The notes: generated from the sequence alone by a model not told the origin. DNA of 64,000 bases from Taeniopygia guttata (GCF_048771995.1 NC_133024.1:5158001-5222000); one strand, 5' to 3'. Numbered from the stretch's first letter, positions 47,703-60,200 are shown. Numbers and translations are program-made.

Positions 47703-47758
47703 ATTAGCTCCTAGAGCTAATATTAGCTCCTAATAAATTAGCTCCTAGAGCTAATTAT
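47703..47758. repeat. Short palindromic direct repeats
   Basis: TTAGCTCCTAGAGCTAA, a near palindrome (TTAGCTC/GAGCTAA), occurs twice about 35 bp apart with a third partial TTAGCTCCTAAT between them. No element family recognised. Confidence 0.85.
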
Positions 47759-48155
47759 CCTCCAGTGGCCAAAATTATCAGAAGAAAACTGAATTTACCA
47801 TCTTGGTAGTTGCACAGTGGATTCTCAAAGTCCCATACCTTTCTGACCCATCACACCTTCAGTAATAAGGGTTCCTCCCAAGGGAGGTTCTCCTCCTTTC
47901 TAGCATCCCAAACCTGTGTGATACCATTTCACCAAGCTTGGTCTTTGTCCCTCTCCAGCTCTGAGTGAGGGCATAGGTGTGAGAGAAGCTCATTTCTGCC
48001 TGGAGGATTTTTAGGGTTTGGGGTTTTTTAAATACAAATTCTTTCAAATTTTACTTCCCCTTCTACCTGTTACAAAATCACTACTTCTGATTCTGGCTGT
48101 GTTATGCCAGTGATTTTCATTAAAGAATTTGATGTCTTTTAGAGCACTTGATTTC

Positions 48156-48594
48156 TTTTTATGCATTTCAATTGTTCTCTTTATGCAGCACTCTGATGTG
48201 GATTTGCTTTGGCTCCTGTCCCATTTGGCCTTAAAACACTCTCACAACATACATGAATCATAAGCACATTTGGCAAGGAAAATGAGAACCCACCAGGCTG
48301 AACCTTGTGAACCCACCAGGCAGAAGCTGTGCGTGATTATAAAATGATTTAAGATGTGAGAGGCCACTAAAACTCCCCTTTAAATTGTCACCTGCAGTGT
48401 TGTCATATTCTCTTGTCCCTGGTGATGGATGTTAGAGATCCAGTTAGGAGTGATTGGTGCCAGGACGTGTCCTGCAAAGCAGGGAGAGTGCCTGGAACAG
48501 CCAGAGTAAATAGAATTTTCCTGCATCTCACTGGGGTGGTGTATAGCTGAACACTGTACACAGAGGGAGCTGCAGGTGTGGTCTGGCTCTGGCT
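48156..48594 (-). repeat. Right arm of the large inverted duplication
   Basis: This 439-bp segment is the reverse complement of 43520-43998. The 40-bp shorter length is explained by two fewer 23-bp tandem units (46 bp) and 6 extra bp near 48440. It ends immediately before an LTR fossil that begins near 48606. Neither arm has TG/CA ends or target duplications, so an interspersed element is not the obvious explanation. Confidence 0.95.
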
Positions 48595-48605
48595 CTGCCT
48601 TTTCT

Positions 48606-49260
48606 TTACTGAGCGTCTTAATACAGAAGATCCACTCTGTTATGTGTATTTTAGATAATTCGTGCTTGTGAAAAATAGATGTATGAAATATGTTATATCG
48701 GTCAGAAATAAGTTTTTGTAAGTTTTCTTAAGCACTCAAGCTGGGGATGGGAAGGTTGCCTCACAGAATTTGGAAACCGCAGATGGCAGCAGGGAGAAAA
48801 GGATCTAATTTGCAAACGAATGGACATGGCCAGCTAGAAGATGAGTGCTTCTCCAAGGTAATCCAAGGAACACCCAGGCGATGAATACTTGATAAATATC
48901 TCAGATTGAAATAGCCAGAGCCATCAAGAAGAAACATCTCAATGTGTAACCCTCTGATTGGCATACATCAGCTTCCCAGACACAGTTTTGTTCAGCTCAG
49001 CAGAGAAAAGAGACTCCATGAATATGTGAGACTTTGAATGGAAAGAAAAGCCCCGATCGCCAAAATTCCTGCCTCGAGCAAAATAAACTGTATAAACACT
49101 GCTTGAGCAGGATGGGTGTGAACACAGGGGACCCTCTGCTGCAGGGTCAAACCTGTGTCTCACCCAGCACCGATCCCGGGCTCGGCACTGACTTTTTTTT
49201 TTTTTATAGTGGCTTTTCGTTGTTGTTCTCAAAATTTATATTTGGACCATTGAATAAATT
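48606..49260 (+). mobile_element. LTR-like fossil, sibling of 14640-15285
   Basis: Plus orientation. CTGTATAAACACTGC (TATA region) near 49088, then GTGTCTCACCCAGCACCGAT, CCGGGCTCGGCACTGAC and a CCATTGAATAAAT signal near 49250. It leads straight into an AT-rich array. Confidence 0.6.
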
Positions 49261-49270
49261 TTCTTTATTT

Positions 49271-49565
49271 TAATATATAATATATAATATATAATATATA
49301 ATATATAATATAGAATATAGAATATATAATATATAATATAGAATATAGAATATAGAATATATAATATATAATATAGAATATAGAATATAGAATATATTAT
49401 ATACAATATATAATATATAATATATAATATATAATATATAATATATAATGTATAATATTTAATATATAATATATAATATATTATTATTTTTATATATATA
49501 AACATATATTATATATTATATATTATATGTTTATATATATATAAAGAATATAATTATATAATAAC
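49271..49565. repeat. AT-rich minisatellite, TATAATA-type units
   Basis: About 295 bp almost free of G and C, built of TATAATA and ATAGAATA heptamers. The last 80 bp can pair with itself (ATATATAAACATATATTATA region). It starts at the 3' edge of the LTR fossil. Confidence 0.95.
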
Positions 49566-50309
49566 ACAATCTATACCTTTACTTTTACCTCTAGCCTATC
49601 GTAACTACTATAATTACCATATTCATGTTACTATTCTCCAGTCACTGAAAGTTAGTATGTTACAGTTTGAGCTAGAAGTTGTTTTTCAGTTTTCTTGCTG
49701 TGGAAAATTCTGAGACCTTTTTTCTACTTGCAACATCGGCAGACTTGTTTGCTTGTGAAATCTTTCTGCTTGGTAAAAACTTTTTTTTGAGGTGGGTTTA
49801 TCCTTTGCTCTAAGCCATAAAAACTCCTTCTAACATATCCTTTGCCTTCTTAGTTATCCAGTAAAACTGGCTCAGCAATTCTTTTCCTCTGTATCAAAAC
49901 TTGCTTTCATTTCTATTCCTTCTTCAGATTCTATATTCAAAAATCTTTCTGCCAAATATACATATCTGTGAGACTTTCTTGTCAAACTTTCATCCTTCCC
50001 AACACACTTTGAAAGGTTTTCTGCAGGAAAGTCCACAAACAGGTCCAGGGCCTCTGTGGGCAGCAGTTCTCAGAGCAAGATTGGGTTCACACTCTCACAA
50101 AAGACCATGGCAGCTTTAAAATAAATGAAATTATTGAGAATATTTTAAAATAAACACAATCTTGAACTTCACCAGTAAGAAAGCTTGATCCGATTGCAAT
50201 ACCTTGATTGCACACCTTCCTTGCAGACCTTGGGCCTCCATCATAAGGTAATTCTTTTCCAATTTTCCTTGTTCCTCTTTCCAGCCATGTATTAAATACT
50301 CTATCAATA

Positions 50310-50465
50310 CCAGAGGTGGGAGAAGGGGACTATGGGGAGAATAGAGGACATATAAACAATAAACCACAATAATATAACTATACATCAATAAAGCTTCTCT
50401 TAACATACACACAATATTATTCCCTTAATTGTAAGAGCCAATCATCCCATTACTCATCTATAACA
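50310..50465 (-). mobile_element. LTR fragment related to 45513-45960
   Basis: GACTATGGGGAGAATAGAGG, CAATAAAGCTTCTCTTAAC and GTAAGAGCCAATCATCCCAT match 45825-45955 in the same orientation. The rest of the LTR is missing. Confidence 0.6.
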
Positions 50466-50589
50466 AATGCAAAAGCTTTTTGCTATTAACCTGTAGTGTG
50501 CATGGAAACACAGAGCTGGGGTCTGAAAACAGCAATTTCATAATGATTTTATCATCTTTGCTGCTTGAAAACTACCAAGGGGTGCTAGT

Positions 50590-50890
50590 TGAGAGTGGCT
50601 AAACATGATCCTAGGTGTGCCCAGATGGGCAAAAGGACAAGGGCATATCACCTGTGTGAGCAATGGTGTGTCCAAAAGGACCAGGGCAGTGACCATCTCA
50701 CAGTGCTGAGGCACACCCAGTCCTGGGGACAGTCCTGGGCCCCTTACTCTGACAAGGACATTGAGGAGTTGGACCATGTAGAGAAGGGAATGGAGCTGGG
50801 GAAGGGTCCAGAACATGAGGAGTGGCTGAGGGATATGGGGGGTTCAACCTGGAGAAAAGAAGGATCCTTTTCGCCTTTCAACCTGGAGGA
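50590..50890 (+). mobile_element. CR1 LINE internal fragment (lacks 3' tail)
   Basis: TGTGCCCAGATGGGCAAAAG, GACAAGGACATTGAGGAGTT and GAACATGAGGAGTGGCTGAG correspond to the CR1 end of ORF2 and the start of the 3' region, a part absent from most copies here. Confidence 0.85.
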
Positions 50891-51029
50891 AACAGGGAAC
50901 CTTCTCACTGTCTTCAACTCCTGGGGCAGGGCTTCCCCCCTTACCACAGCAGATCTTATCTGCTCTATCCATCAGATGGTGCAATAGCTCCAGATATTCT
51001 CCCCTTCCACCCCAACATGAATTGATGAG

Positions 51030-51350
51030 ATAACCCAGGCCAGCTTGCCTAGCTAGCGAGTTATTTCTCTCTGGCGGGTGGAATTCCCAATAAACAACTG
51101 GCCTTGGGAACAAGATCCGGGAGATAAGCTGGAGTTCCTGACTGAGAGACACTTCACTTGACCAACTATAAAAGCTACACAACCTTTCACAGAGGCAGAA
51201 GCCCCCTACACGCACCTTGGAAATGTATAGGACTTCTCCCCAGTGTTTAGATGCAAATTCTGTGGACACTTTCCTGAAAACTGAGCAAAAGAATTCTGTG
51301 TGCACTCCACCATCAATTTGGTGGTAAGTTACATTGAATCCTAATCTATA
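51030..51350 (+). mobile_element. Possible LTR, low confidence
   Basis: CCAATAAACAACTGG and a TATA box in ACCAACTATAAAAGCTACAC (near 51172) with no gene downstream suggest an LTR promoter. Ends were not found. It could instead be unique sequence with a chance TATA. Confidence 0.3.
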
Positions 51351-51589
51351 CTATTTCTTAGCTAGCTGTAATATAGGTACCTTTATATTGTGCACTATAT
51401 TTTATCTACTAGGTATTGGTGTTACTAGTATTGAGAACGGGATGAGCCTTGGCTTGTCTGGCCCCTGCTGCTGGACCAAATAGGAGCAACTGTGGTGCTT
51501 CACCCCAGAGACACTTTTGGCCAGCTGGATGTTCCAGCTGGGCACATGGAGACAAGTCCAGACATGCTGGAGCTCAGGTGGCTGTGGGA

Positions 51590-51995
51590 TGGAGATTTTA
51601 AGGCAATGGTGAAGGAAAGGAGTAGGTTCTGATGGAGGGTTTTAATCCAGAGCTTTTATTTTGATCCGCAGGCTCTGAATGTAGCAGCAGCTTCATCAAA
51701 CTCCCAAACCTCGTGGTTCCCCTCTCTTTTACCTGGGGGATGGAAGGGGGGAAGGGGTAGGGAGCCACCAAGAGAAGGAGAGGAGGTCTCAGGGGACAAA
51801 GGACACCTGGATGGCCCAATGTCCCCCCGGGGGTGGAGGGCATCTTTTGAATCTGCCCAACCACTCGATGCCCTTCTGGAATGCCAGGAGTGACAGACAA
51901 TGCTGGCAGGGTCAGGGAGGGAAAAGGAGGAGTGATGACATGCCTGGGAGGAAATCTTCAGGGGAGGAACCAGGTTTCAGGGGTAAATCATGAAG
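51590..51995 (-). mobile_element. LTR-like fossil, possibly related to 3290-3754
   Basis: TTTTAATCCAGAGCTTTTAT and a GGGGAGGAACCAGG...GGTAAATCATG end resemble 3290-3754 in the same orientation, but similarity is patchy. Confidence 0.35.
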
Positions 51996-52214
51996 GCACA
52001 CCACAACAACTAGGAGTCATTTTTGTTTTATCCTGTGTAGTAAGTAGTCTGTTCAAAGTCTTATGTCTGTTAATTTTGTGTCTATTCAATAAATTATTAA
52101 TTTTGTAATAGACCTAATCAGCCATTATTAAGAGCTTGCAAACAAGAGCAATCTGGGTTCAGGCTGCCCCAAAAAGAGCAGTGCCAGAAATCTGAGTCAA
52201 AGGCAGGACTTGTC

Positions 52215-52455
52215 TAAGCTCACCTCCATTCATAACAACTCCTTGGAGGGAGGTTGGAGCCAAGTGGAGGTTGGGCTCTGCTCCCAGGTAACAAGCAACA
52301 GGTCAAGAGGAAATGGTCTCAAGTTGCACCAGGAGAGGTTTAGACAGAATATTCTTAATGGACAGGGTTGGCAAAGACTGCACAAGGAAATGGTATAATC
52401 CCTATCCTTGGAGGGATTTAAAAGCCATGTAGATGTGGCATTTGGGACATATAGA
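52215..52455 (+). mobile_element. CR1 LINE 3' fragment (GTGGCA subfamily)
   Basis: GGGCTCTGCTCCCAGGTAAC, AAGCAACAGGTCAAGAGGAA, CTCAAGTTGCACCAGGAGAG and AGCCATGTAGATGTGGCATT. Truncated before the tail. Confidence 0.88.
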
Positions 52456-52565
52456 TATGTCCCAAATACATTATACATATTACATATTTTAATATGTAAT
52501 ATTTCAATATTACATATTGTAATATTGGCTTTTCACAAATATTAAAATGGATTTTATATGTGTAA

Positions 52566-53064
52566 TGTTAAAGTAACTTTGTCATAAAGATATAGTTTTT
52601 ATTTCTGTTGTTAATTAAGCTTAGACATAGTAGTGAAATAGCTATGCTTGTGTTAAAATGCCTGCTTGGGTGGGATAACATCCAATGAACATGGGATGAG
52701 TGTACCTGTTACAGATAGGCCAGCTTCAGACTCACCATCTGAAGACAGAGTGGACCAAGGCCCAAAACTGAAGATAATGATAAAAATGGACCAAATCCAT
52801 AACCAAGGAATATGCATGCTCTAAAAAGGTGGACCCAAGGAGGGGCCATGTAAAAATATGTAAACTAGTCTGAGAAAATGTTTATTATGCATAAGGGTCC
52901 ATGAATATGCATCAGTCTGATGTGAGGGAAAATGAATTTAAGGGGGATCTCCAAAGAGAACAGTGTGGTTTTGGCTGAGTGCCAAGATGCACCCACCCAT
53001 AATAACCTTTGCTCTATGGTCCTTGTCTCCTATTGTCCTTTATTAAACTTTTTAAATTTTCACA
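52566..53064 (+). mobile_element. Probable solo LTR (endogenous retrovirus)
   Basis: Candidate ends TGTTAAAGTAAC (52566) and AAATTTTCACA (53064), about 500 bp. A TTATTAAAC polyadenylation-like signal at about 53041 comes just before the end, and ATAACCTTTGCTCTATGG lies in the R region. A clear target duplication was not found, so the left end could be a few bases off. Confidence 0.55.
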
Positions 53065-53065
53065 G

Positions 53066-53190
53066 GAGAGTGAACATGTTTTTCACAGACATATTTAGTG
53101 GTGGCCTTGGCAATGCTGATGGAATGGCTGGACTCGGTGATCTTAGGGGACTTTTCCAACCTTAATTATTCTGTGATTCTGTTTCAAAGC
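53066..53190 (+). mobile_element. CR1 3' tail fragment
   Basis: GTGGCCTTGGCAATGCTGAT, CTCGGTGATCTTAGGGGAC and the tail AATTATTCTGTGATTCTG. Confidence 0.88.
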
Positions 53191-54184
53191 CCAGCCTAAG
53201 CAGAGATGAGCACATCTATTGTGGATGTACAGGAGTACACCGCGCACTTACAAAGGTAATACACAGGGCATTGTTGCCCCAGAACACTATGGCTTGGCTC
53301 CCAGCTTAGGAAATTCTGAGGAGCTTCCTAAATCTTTAATTGCAATCCTCACTTTTAATTGCACTGGATGTAGTAGCAGGAATTACATAGTTCTGGAAGA
53401 AAAAGTAACGTCTATGTAAAGCCACTTTTAGTTGATATTTATTTATTCTCTTTCCAAAGGTGGCTCTTTGAGCCATCCATCCCCAGAACTGGGTGCTCCA
53501 ATACCATCCATTAAATGAGTTTCCACAATTTGCCCATAGGTAATAATGAAATTAAGCCATTCCAGGCAAAGAGAAGCAAAGAACAAAACCAAAACCAAGC
53601 CCAAAATCCTGAGGGCCTAAGAATCAATAAGGGAATGCAAAGCATTGTAGTAGAGAAACAATCCCCACAGGGATAATCCTGCTTTTCACTGCACTCCCAG
53701 CAGCTGCAGTCACTGATGAGTGGGAATTGCCTTTTCTCTTTGTAATTCAGCATTTGGGTGTGTGGATTTCACTGGTTTTATTTGAGTTCTGCTCCCGGTG
53801 GAAATGCTGGCAGTGCCGCAAGGCTGACAAAGACTGGAGTGCTTCAAGTGTGGATACGATTTGGGTGCAAATGGACTTTATTGGCATCAGGGAATAAAGA
53901 CAAAAATGCAGAGAAGAATGGAGGGGTTGAGGGAGTGATGGAGGGACAGTGGGAGAGTGGGATGGAGGGATGAAGGGATGGAGAGAGAGGAATGGAGAAG
54001 CAGAGGGATAGTGGAAGGGTTGGAGGGCTGGCATGATGGATGGGGTGAAGGTGGGGGCAAGGCTAGAAAGGAGGGTGGGATTTGGGGCTGTGAATCAACC
54101 CTGGGAATCAGATTTCAGAAGAAGCCATCAGCAGGATGGGTGTTTTGGTTTGGGTTTGCAAAAGAGGCAAAAGGAAATAATAAA

Positions 54185-54664
54185 ATGTGTGGGTGTAGAG
54201 GGTGTATGTGTGTCTGGGCATACGTGTGCACACAGATGGCAGCTCCTGTATGTGTACACATGTGAGCAAGTATCTGTGCATGAGTGCATGCACATGGGAG
54301 TACACACATGTTGTGTTTATGTCTGTCTGCACATGGGTGCATCTGTTTACGTGTTCACAGGCATGTGTACAGCATGTGCACGTTTGTGAGACTGGACATG
54401 TGTATGTGCATCTGTGTCTATGTGCACATGTGCATATGTGTGCATGCATGTGCATAGAGGAATGTGCTTGTGCATGCAAATGTGCATATGCAGCATGTGC
54501 ACATATGTGTGTGTGTTCATATGTGTGTGCACGTTCATATTTATGTCTGTGTGCATGTATGTGCTTGCACATGTGAACGCAGGTGTGCATACCGTTGTGC
54601 ATGTATGAACACGGGGGTGCATTTTCACAGTTGTTCACGTGCATGTTTGTGCATGCGTGTACAG
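54185..54664 (+). repeat. TG/CA-rich degenerate minisatellite, left block
   Basis: About 480 bp of TGTGCATGTGTGCACATG-like sequence with no constant unit length. It is separated from the right block by a CR1. Frames are open by composition and rich in Cys/His/Thr; I do not treat them as coding. Confidence 0.9.
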
Positions 54665-54921
54665 GGGTGACTGTAGGGAAGGGAAATAAAGGTTGGATAT
54701 TAGGAAAAAGTTTTTCATGGAAAGAGTGATAAAGTTCTGGAATGGCCTGCCTGGGGAGGTGGTGGAGTACCATCACTGGAGGTGTTTAAAAAAAGACTGG
54801 ATATGGTGCTCGGTGCCATGTTTTAGTTGAGGTGTTACTGCATGGGTTGGACTTGATGACCTTGAAGTTCTCTTTCAACCTAGTAATTCTGTGAATTCTG
54901 TGGATTCTGTGTATGTGTACA
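54665..54921 (+). mobile_element. CR1 3' fragment inserted in the TG-rich array
   Basis: GGTTGGATATTAGGAAAAAG, CTGGAATGGCCTGCCTGGGG and GGTTGGACTTGATGACCTTG, with the tail octamers TTCTGTGAATTCTGTG and GATTCTGTG running into the array. Array sequence on both sides indicates insertion into an existing array. Confidence 0.92.
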
Positions 54922-56290
54922 GGTTTGAGTATACGTGCATGTGTTTGGATATGCTTGCATGTATGTGCAGGCATGTGTGTGTACACACGTGTGCACATGT
55001 GTGTGTACAAATGTCAGTGTGCACTGCATATACACCTATATGAGAACCTGCATGTGTGAATGTAATTTGTATGGTTTTGCACGTCCATGTGTCTGCACAA
55101 ATGTGTGTGTGTGTGTGTGAGTTGACATGTGTGTGCATGTGCACATATGCCAGTGCAGGTGCAAGTGTGTCTTGCCTGTGTGTTTGCACTCCTGTGCATG
55201 AGTGTATGCAGGTGTGAGTGACCATGCATGCGTGTGCACAAACACATGGGCACCTTGCACATACGTGTGCAGGTATATGACCAAGCATGTCTGCACACAT
55301 ATATGGGCATTTCTTGCATGTTTGTGCTCTGGTGTATGTCCGTGCAGTTACATGCACACATACATGGGCATGTCTCCACATGTGTGTGCAACTGTGTGTG
55401 ACTGTGCAGATGTGTGCACATAAACACATGCATTTCTTATGTGTGCGTGCAGGTGTGTGTGTGACCACATATGCATGTGTTTGCACACATGGGCACCTTG
55501 CACATGTGTGGGGATGTGTGTGATCAATCATGCAGGTGTGTCCACACATGCGTGCATGTGACTTGCCCATATGTGTACAGGTATGTGATGATGTATGTGT
55601 GCACACACAGAGGAGTGTTCGTTGGGTTTGCCTGTTTGGCATATGTGTGTGCAGGTGTGTCTGTCCAGGTCTGTGCACACATGGGCCACATGGATGTGTC
55701 TCCTCATGTGTGTGCAGCTGTGGAGATGTGTGGCAGTGCAGCTGTGTGCACACACATGGGCTTTTTAAAATGCGTACGTGCAGGTTTCTGTGACCCCGCA
55801 TGCGAGCGCACACGAGTGCCTTGTACATGTGTGTGCAGGCCTGTGACCAAGCATGCGTATGCACACATGTATGGGTGTGTTTCACACGTGTTGGCAAGTC
55901 TGTGTGGCAGTGCAGGTCTATGCACACACATAGCCAAGTCTCACGTGCGTGTGAGCTGCATGGCTGTGCGGGTGTGGGCACACATAAGGCCAATGTCACA
56001 TGTGTGTGCAATTGTGTAGCTGTGCAGGTGTGGGCAAACATAAAGCCAAAGTTATATGTGTGTGCAGCCGTGTAGCTGTGCAGGTGTGGGCACACATAAA
56101 GCCAATGTCACATGTGTGTGCAACTGTGTAGCTGTGCAGGTGTGGGCACACATAAAGCCAATGTCACATGTGTGTGCAGCCGTGTAGGTGTGGGCACACA
56201 TAAAGCCAATGTCACACATTGTGTGTGCAGCCGTGTAGGTGTGGGCACACTCATAGTCACATATCACACGCGTGGATGTGCAGGTGTGTC
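54922..56290 (+). repeat. TG/CA-rich minisatellite, right block
   Basis: About 1.37 kb of TGTGTGTGCAGGTGTG-type sequence with recurring GCACACATGGGCA motifs. It becomes regular (56-bp units) near its right end. It reaches to about 265 bp from the MAP6 start codon. Confidence 0.92.
55989..56258 (+). repeat. Regular 56-bp minisatellite, five units
   Basis: Units start at 55989, 56045, 56101, 56157 and 56205. The consensus begins GCCAATGTCACATGTGTGTG and ends GGTGTGGGCACACATAAA. The first three are 56 bp, the fourth is 48 bp because GCTGTGCA-type sequence is missing, and the fifth is similarly shortened. Confidence 0.95.
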
Positions 56291-56293
56291 CTG

Positions 56294-56381
56294 CGTGCCC
56301 GTGCCGTGCCCGTGTCCGTGCCGTGCCGTGCCCGTGCCCGTGTCCGTGTCCGTGCCCGTGTCCGTGCCGTGTCCGTGTCCG

Positions 56382-56413
<32 letters not shown>

Positions 56414-56437
56414 CCGTGTCCGTGCCCGTGTTCGTGC
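56294..56437 (+). repeat. (CCGTGY)n hexanucleotide array next to the MAP6 promoter
   Basis: About 144 bp of CCCGTG and TCCGTG hexamers with some CCGTG pentamers. It ends about 115 bp upstream of the MAP6 ATG and may be in the core promoter or 5' UTR. The unit carries one CpG each, so the array is part of the CpG island. Confidence 0.95.
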
Positions 56438-56467
56438 AAGCCTCGCCCCTCGCCCAGCCCCCGGTGC

Positions 56468-57272
<805 letters not shown>

Positions 57273-60200
57273 TGAGAGGACACATCCCCGCCCCGCCCCA
57301 TCCATCTAGATCCCCAGCTTGCCAGCCCCATGTCAGCTCTTCCCTGGAGGAGCATCCCACCTTGGGAGCGAGGCTGTGAAAAATTGCCGATTTCCTGCCC
57401 GGGGGGTGTCCTTAAATTCCCCATCTCTCTGGGAATCGATGATGGGGCAGTAGGTATTGTGCAGGTAGTGAATACATGGACAGTTTTTGTTAGCGGTTTG
57501 TTGGGTTTGGCAGCAGGTTTGAGTGTCTTTGTGTCCTTCCCCCCCACCCACCCCCCCACCCAGTGCATTCCAAAATTCAAAGACATCCACCACCTTGGAT
57601 TTCCATCGGGGTAATGTTTGGGGTGACCTCCGTGGAATGTGCAGGCCGCCTCTGGTCCTTTCCAAGCACATCCCTGGCTGTCCTGCTGCAGCCAGCCCAA
57701 AGGATCGGCAACCTGACCATATAATCGGGGGGCCATGCACGAATGGGATGCCCCACATGCAGGAGCACCCCAGGAAGCATCTCAGGCTGGCCCACGCTCA
57801 AGACAAAGCATCCCGGGGATGCGCCAGGATGAGGGACATGCATCCTAGGCCGCTTGGGTGGGGCAGCCTTCAGATGCTGCCATGTTTTAATGCAGTGCAG
57901 CAGGGGATGACACATCCTTCTGTCCCTGCCAACACCTCTCCAACCAGCTAGAAATGGATGTCCTTATTTCACTTCAGCGGTACACCTTGTTTGGGGTTTG
58001 GATTGTGAAGCTCCTTGCAGTGAGCTGCTGTTGTTGTTTTTCTGCAGGTCAAGGCGTTAGATGTATTGGAAATGCAAAAACAAAAGTGGTGGGGTGGTTG
58101 CCCTGCATATACGTTTGCAAGGAGGATTTGCTGCAGTTGTGTTTTCCAGCACTTTCTTTGGCAGAGACCACCACTGCCCAACCGGGGTGGAAGTGGCATA
58201 GAGCAAAGCTGCGATGACAAAAAGTGTGATTGCAGCCGTTTTGCTTTTTCCTATAGCTGTGTGACTGCTGAGGTGTTTATGCCTCTGAATGATTTATTTT
58301 CCCTCTTGGGGAGATTAGAGGTGACACCTGGCCATCAAACAGGCCGTTATTCATGCGGATTTAAGATGAAGCTGGGACCTGACTCCTCTGTCCCACTGAG
58401 CAAAGCTGACAGTCATCTGCTTTCCCCCCTCCCTAAGTGGGAAACAGTTCAAGCAGTGAGATCTTGAGTTTTGCTGTCATTTGGCATCAGTTCTTAACTC
58501 TTACTGGGTAATGCTGGAGGCTCAGGTGCATCCAGGTGTGATGGTGGTGCTTGGCTGAGACACAAGACAGTGGCCAGGGATTTTTGGGGGCTCTGTTTTG
58601 CAGGGTTGGGGAGTGTTGAGGAAGGGGTTTCTGGGAGTGATACAGCCCTTAAATCCACTGTGAACTGTGATTCAGCTTTTTGTCTGCTCACCTTCTAAGG
58701 TCTGGGCTTGTGCTGGAGATAGCAGGGTTAAAGCAAAAAGCTCTCCTGGAAGTGGAGAGCTTCCACTGCTACAAAGGAGAATTGGACTTATTTGCATATT
58801 TAAATGCAGGTTGCTCACCTTCCCATCCCTCCAGTCTGCTCCAGCAAATTCCTAAGGCACTGGGCTAGGATTCCTCCCTAAGGAAAGGGGTTAGATTAGC
58901 AGGGATGTTAAACCAAAGAAAAACTAGAAGGACTCAGCTTTCTTTGTGTTGCTTTTTGGCTTTCACAATATTTTAGGGCTTCTCTTTCCACTAGGGAAAG
59001 TGTTCTCCCACTTCCATGATTTTCTTCCTTGCCGCATATTGCAGGAGTGTTTGCTCTGATGCTCAGCCATACAACGTAAGTGCCTCTTCATTAATTAATG
59101 AGTGATGTTTTGGCTAATTGTTCTCATTTTCTGTTCAAATTAGGCATCTTCTGTTGTTTATTGTTTGGATTATTTTAAAAAAGCAAATTCTCTAAATCCT
59201 AATTGCTGCCAAGAACCTGGCTGCTGATATGCTGGGTGGATATTGTACATCTCCAGGGATGGAGACTCACAGCCTATTGGGGCAACCTTATGGGTCAGAA
59301 ATTACCTCCTAATGACCTCTTGCTAGAGAGGAGCAAGGATGGCTCACATGGGGCTTTTCTTCCTTGTGCATGGATGAAAGCTCCCCATCAGCACAGACTG
59401 GGGGGGCATTTTCCTCACAGTCCTCTGGCACTGCTGCAAATCAGTGTTTCTAAGGCTGGGAAACAATTCCTTGGTGAAAGCAAAGAGCAGACCAGCAGTA
59501 GTTTTTAAGCTTGCTCCATCCCACTGGGTATTATTTCCATGTGAGGAATACCTGAGAGCATGGGATAGAGTCAGTGACTAGCCCAAGGTCATGGAGGAAG
59601 TCCATGCTAAAGGGGAGAATTCTCTTTTTTACCCTTTGTGTACCTAGGCAGATGAATATCACAGAGACCATGTGCCTGTGACTTCCTCCCAGGTCCACAC
59701 AGAGGTATAGCGCAGAGGTGGTGCCTGGTGGTGATGTCCATGGAAGATGGAGGTTCTTCCCAGCCAGAGGGATGAGGGATTTATTTGTATTAGCATTTGA
59801 GCCAGAAACCTTCAGTGAGGCCAGAGTGGCAGGATTGTGGATGTCTGCCAGAGACTGCCTGTGCACAGGGATCCTAGAGAATAAATAGGATTTATTTCCA
59901 ATATTTCTAGTATTTCTTTATCTTATTAATAGTATTTACATTATTGATACATTTATTAACTATAATTTATTAACTATTCAGTTATATATGGGATTTATTT
60001 ATGTACTTATTCCCACTGCTCTCACTGGGCGTGCAATGGTCAAGCAAGGTTCCAGCACTGAGGGGCTTCTTGCCTCAGTTTCCCTCCCCAGCTTTTTCTG
60101 TATTGGGTGAGGGGATTTCTCCTCCTGAACTTCTGGATGGGATGGGCAGAGAACTTCTCCGTGCTGCACCAAAGGATGGAGTGGGCTGGACTTGACTCTG

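Noticed and set aside
53747-54034. Proline/serine-rich 95-codon minus frame
   Set aside because: Antisense of a GGAGGGATGG-type simple repeat.
54108-56095. Long Cys/His/Thr-rich frames on both strands, including one of 406 codons
   Set aside because: They run through the TG/CA minisatellite, are open in several frames at once, and have no domain.
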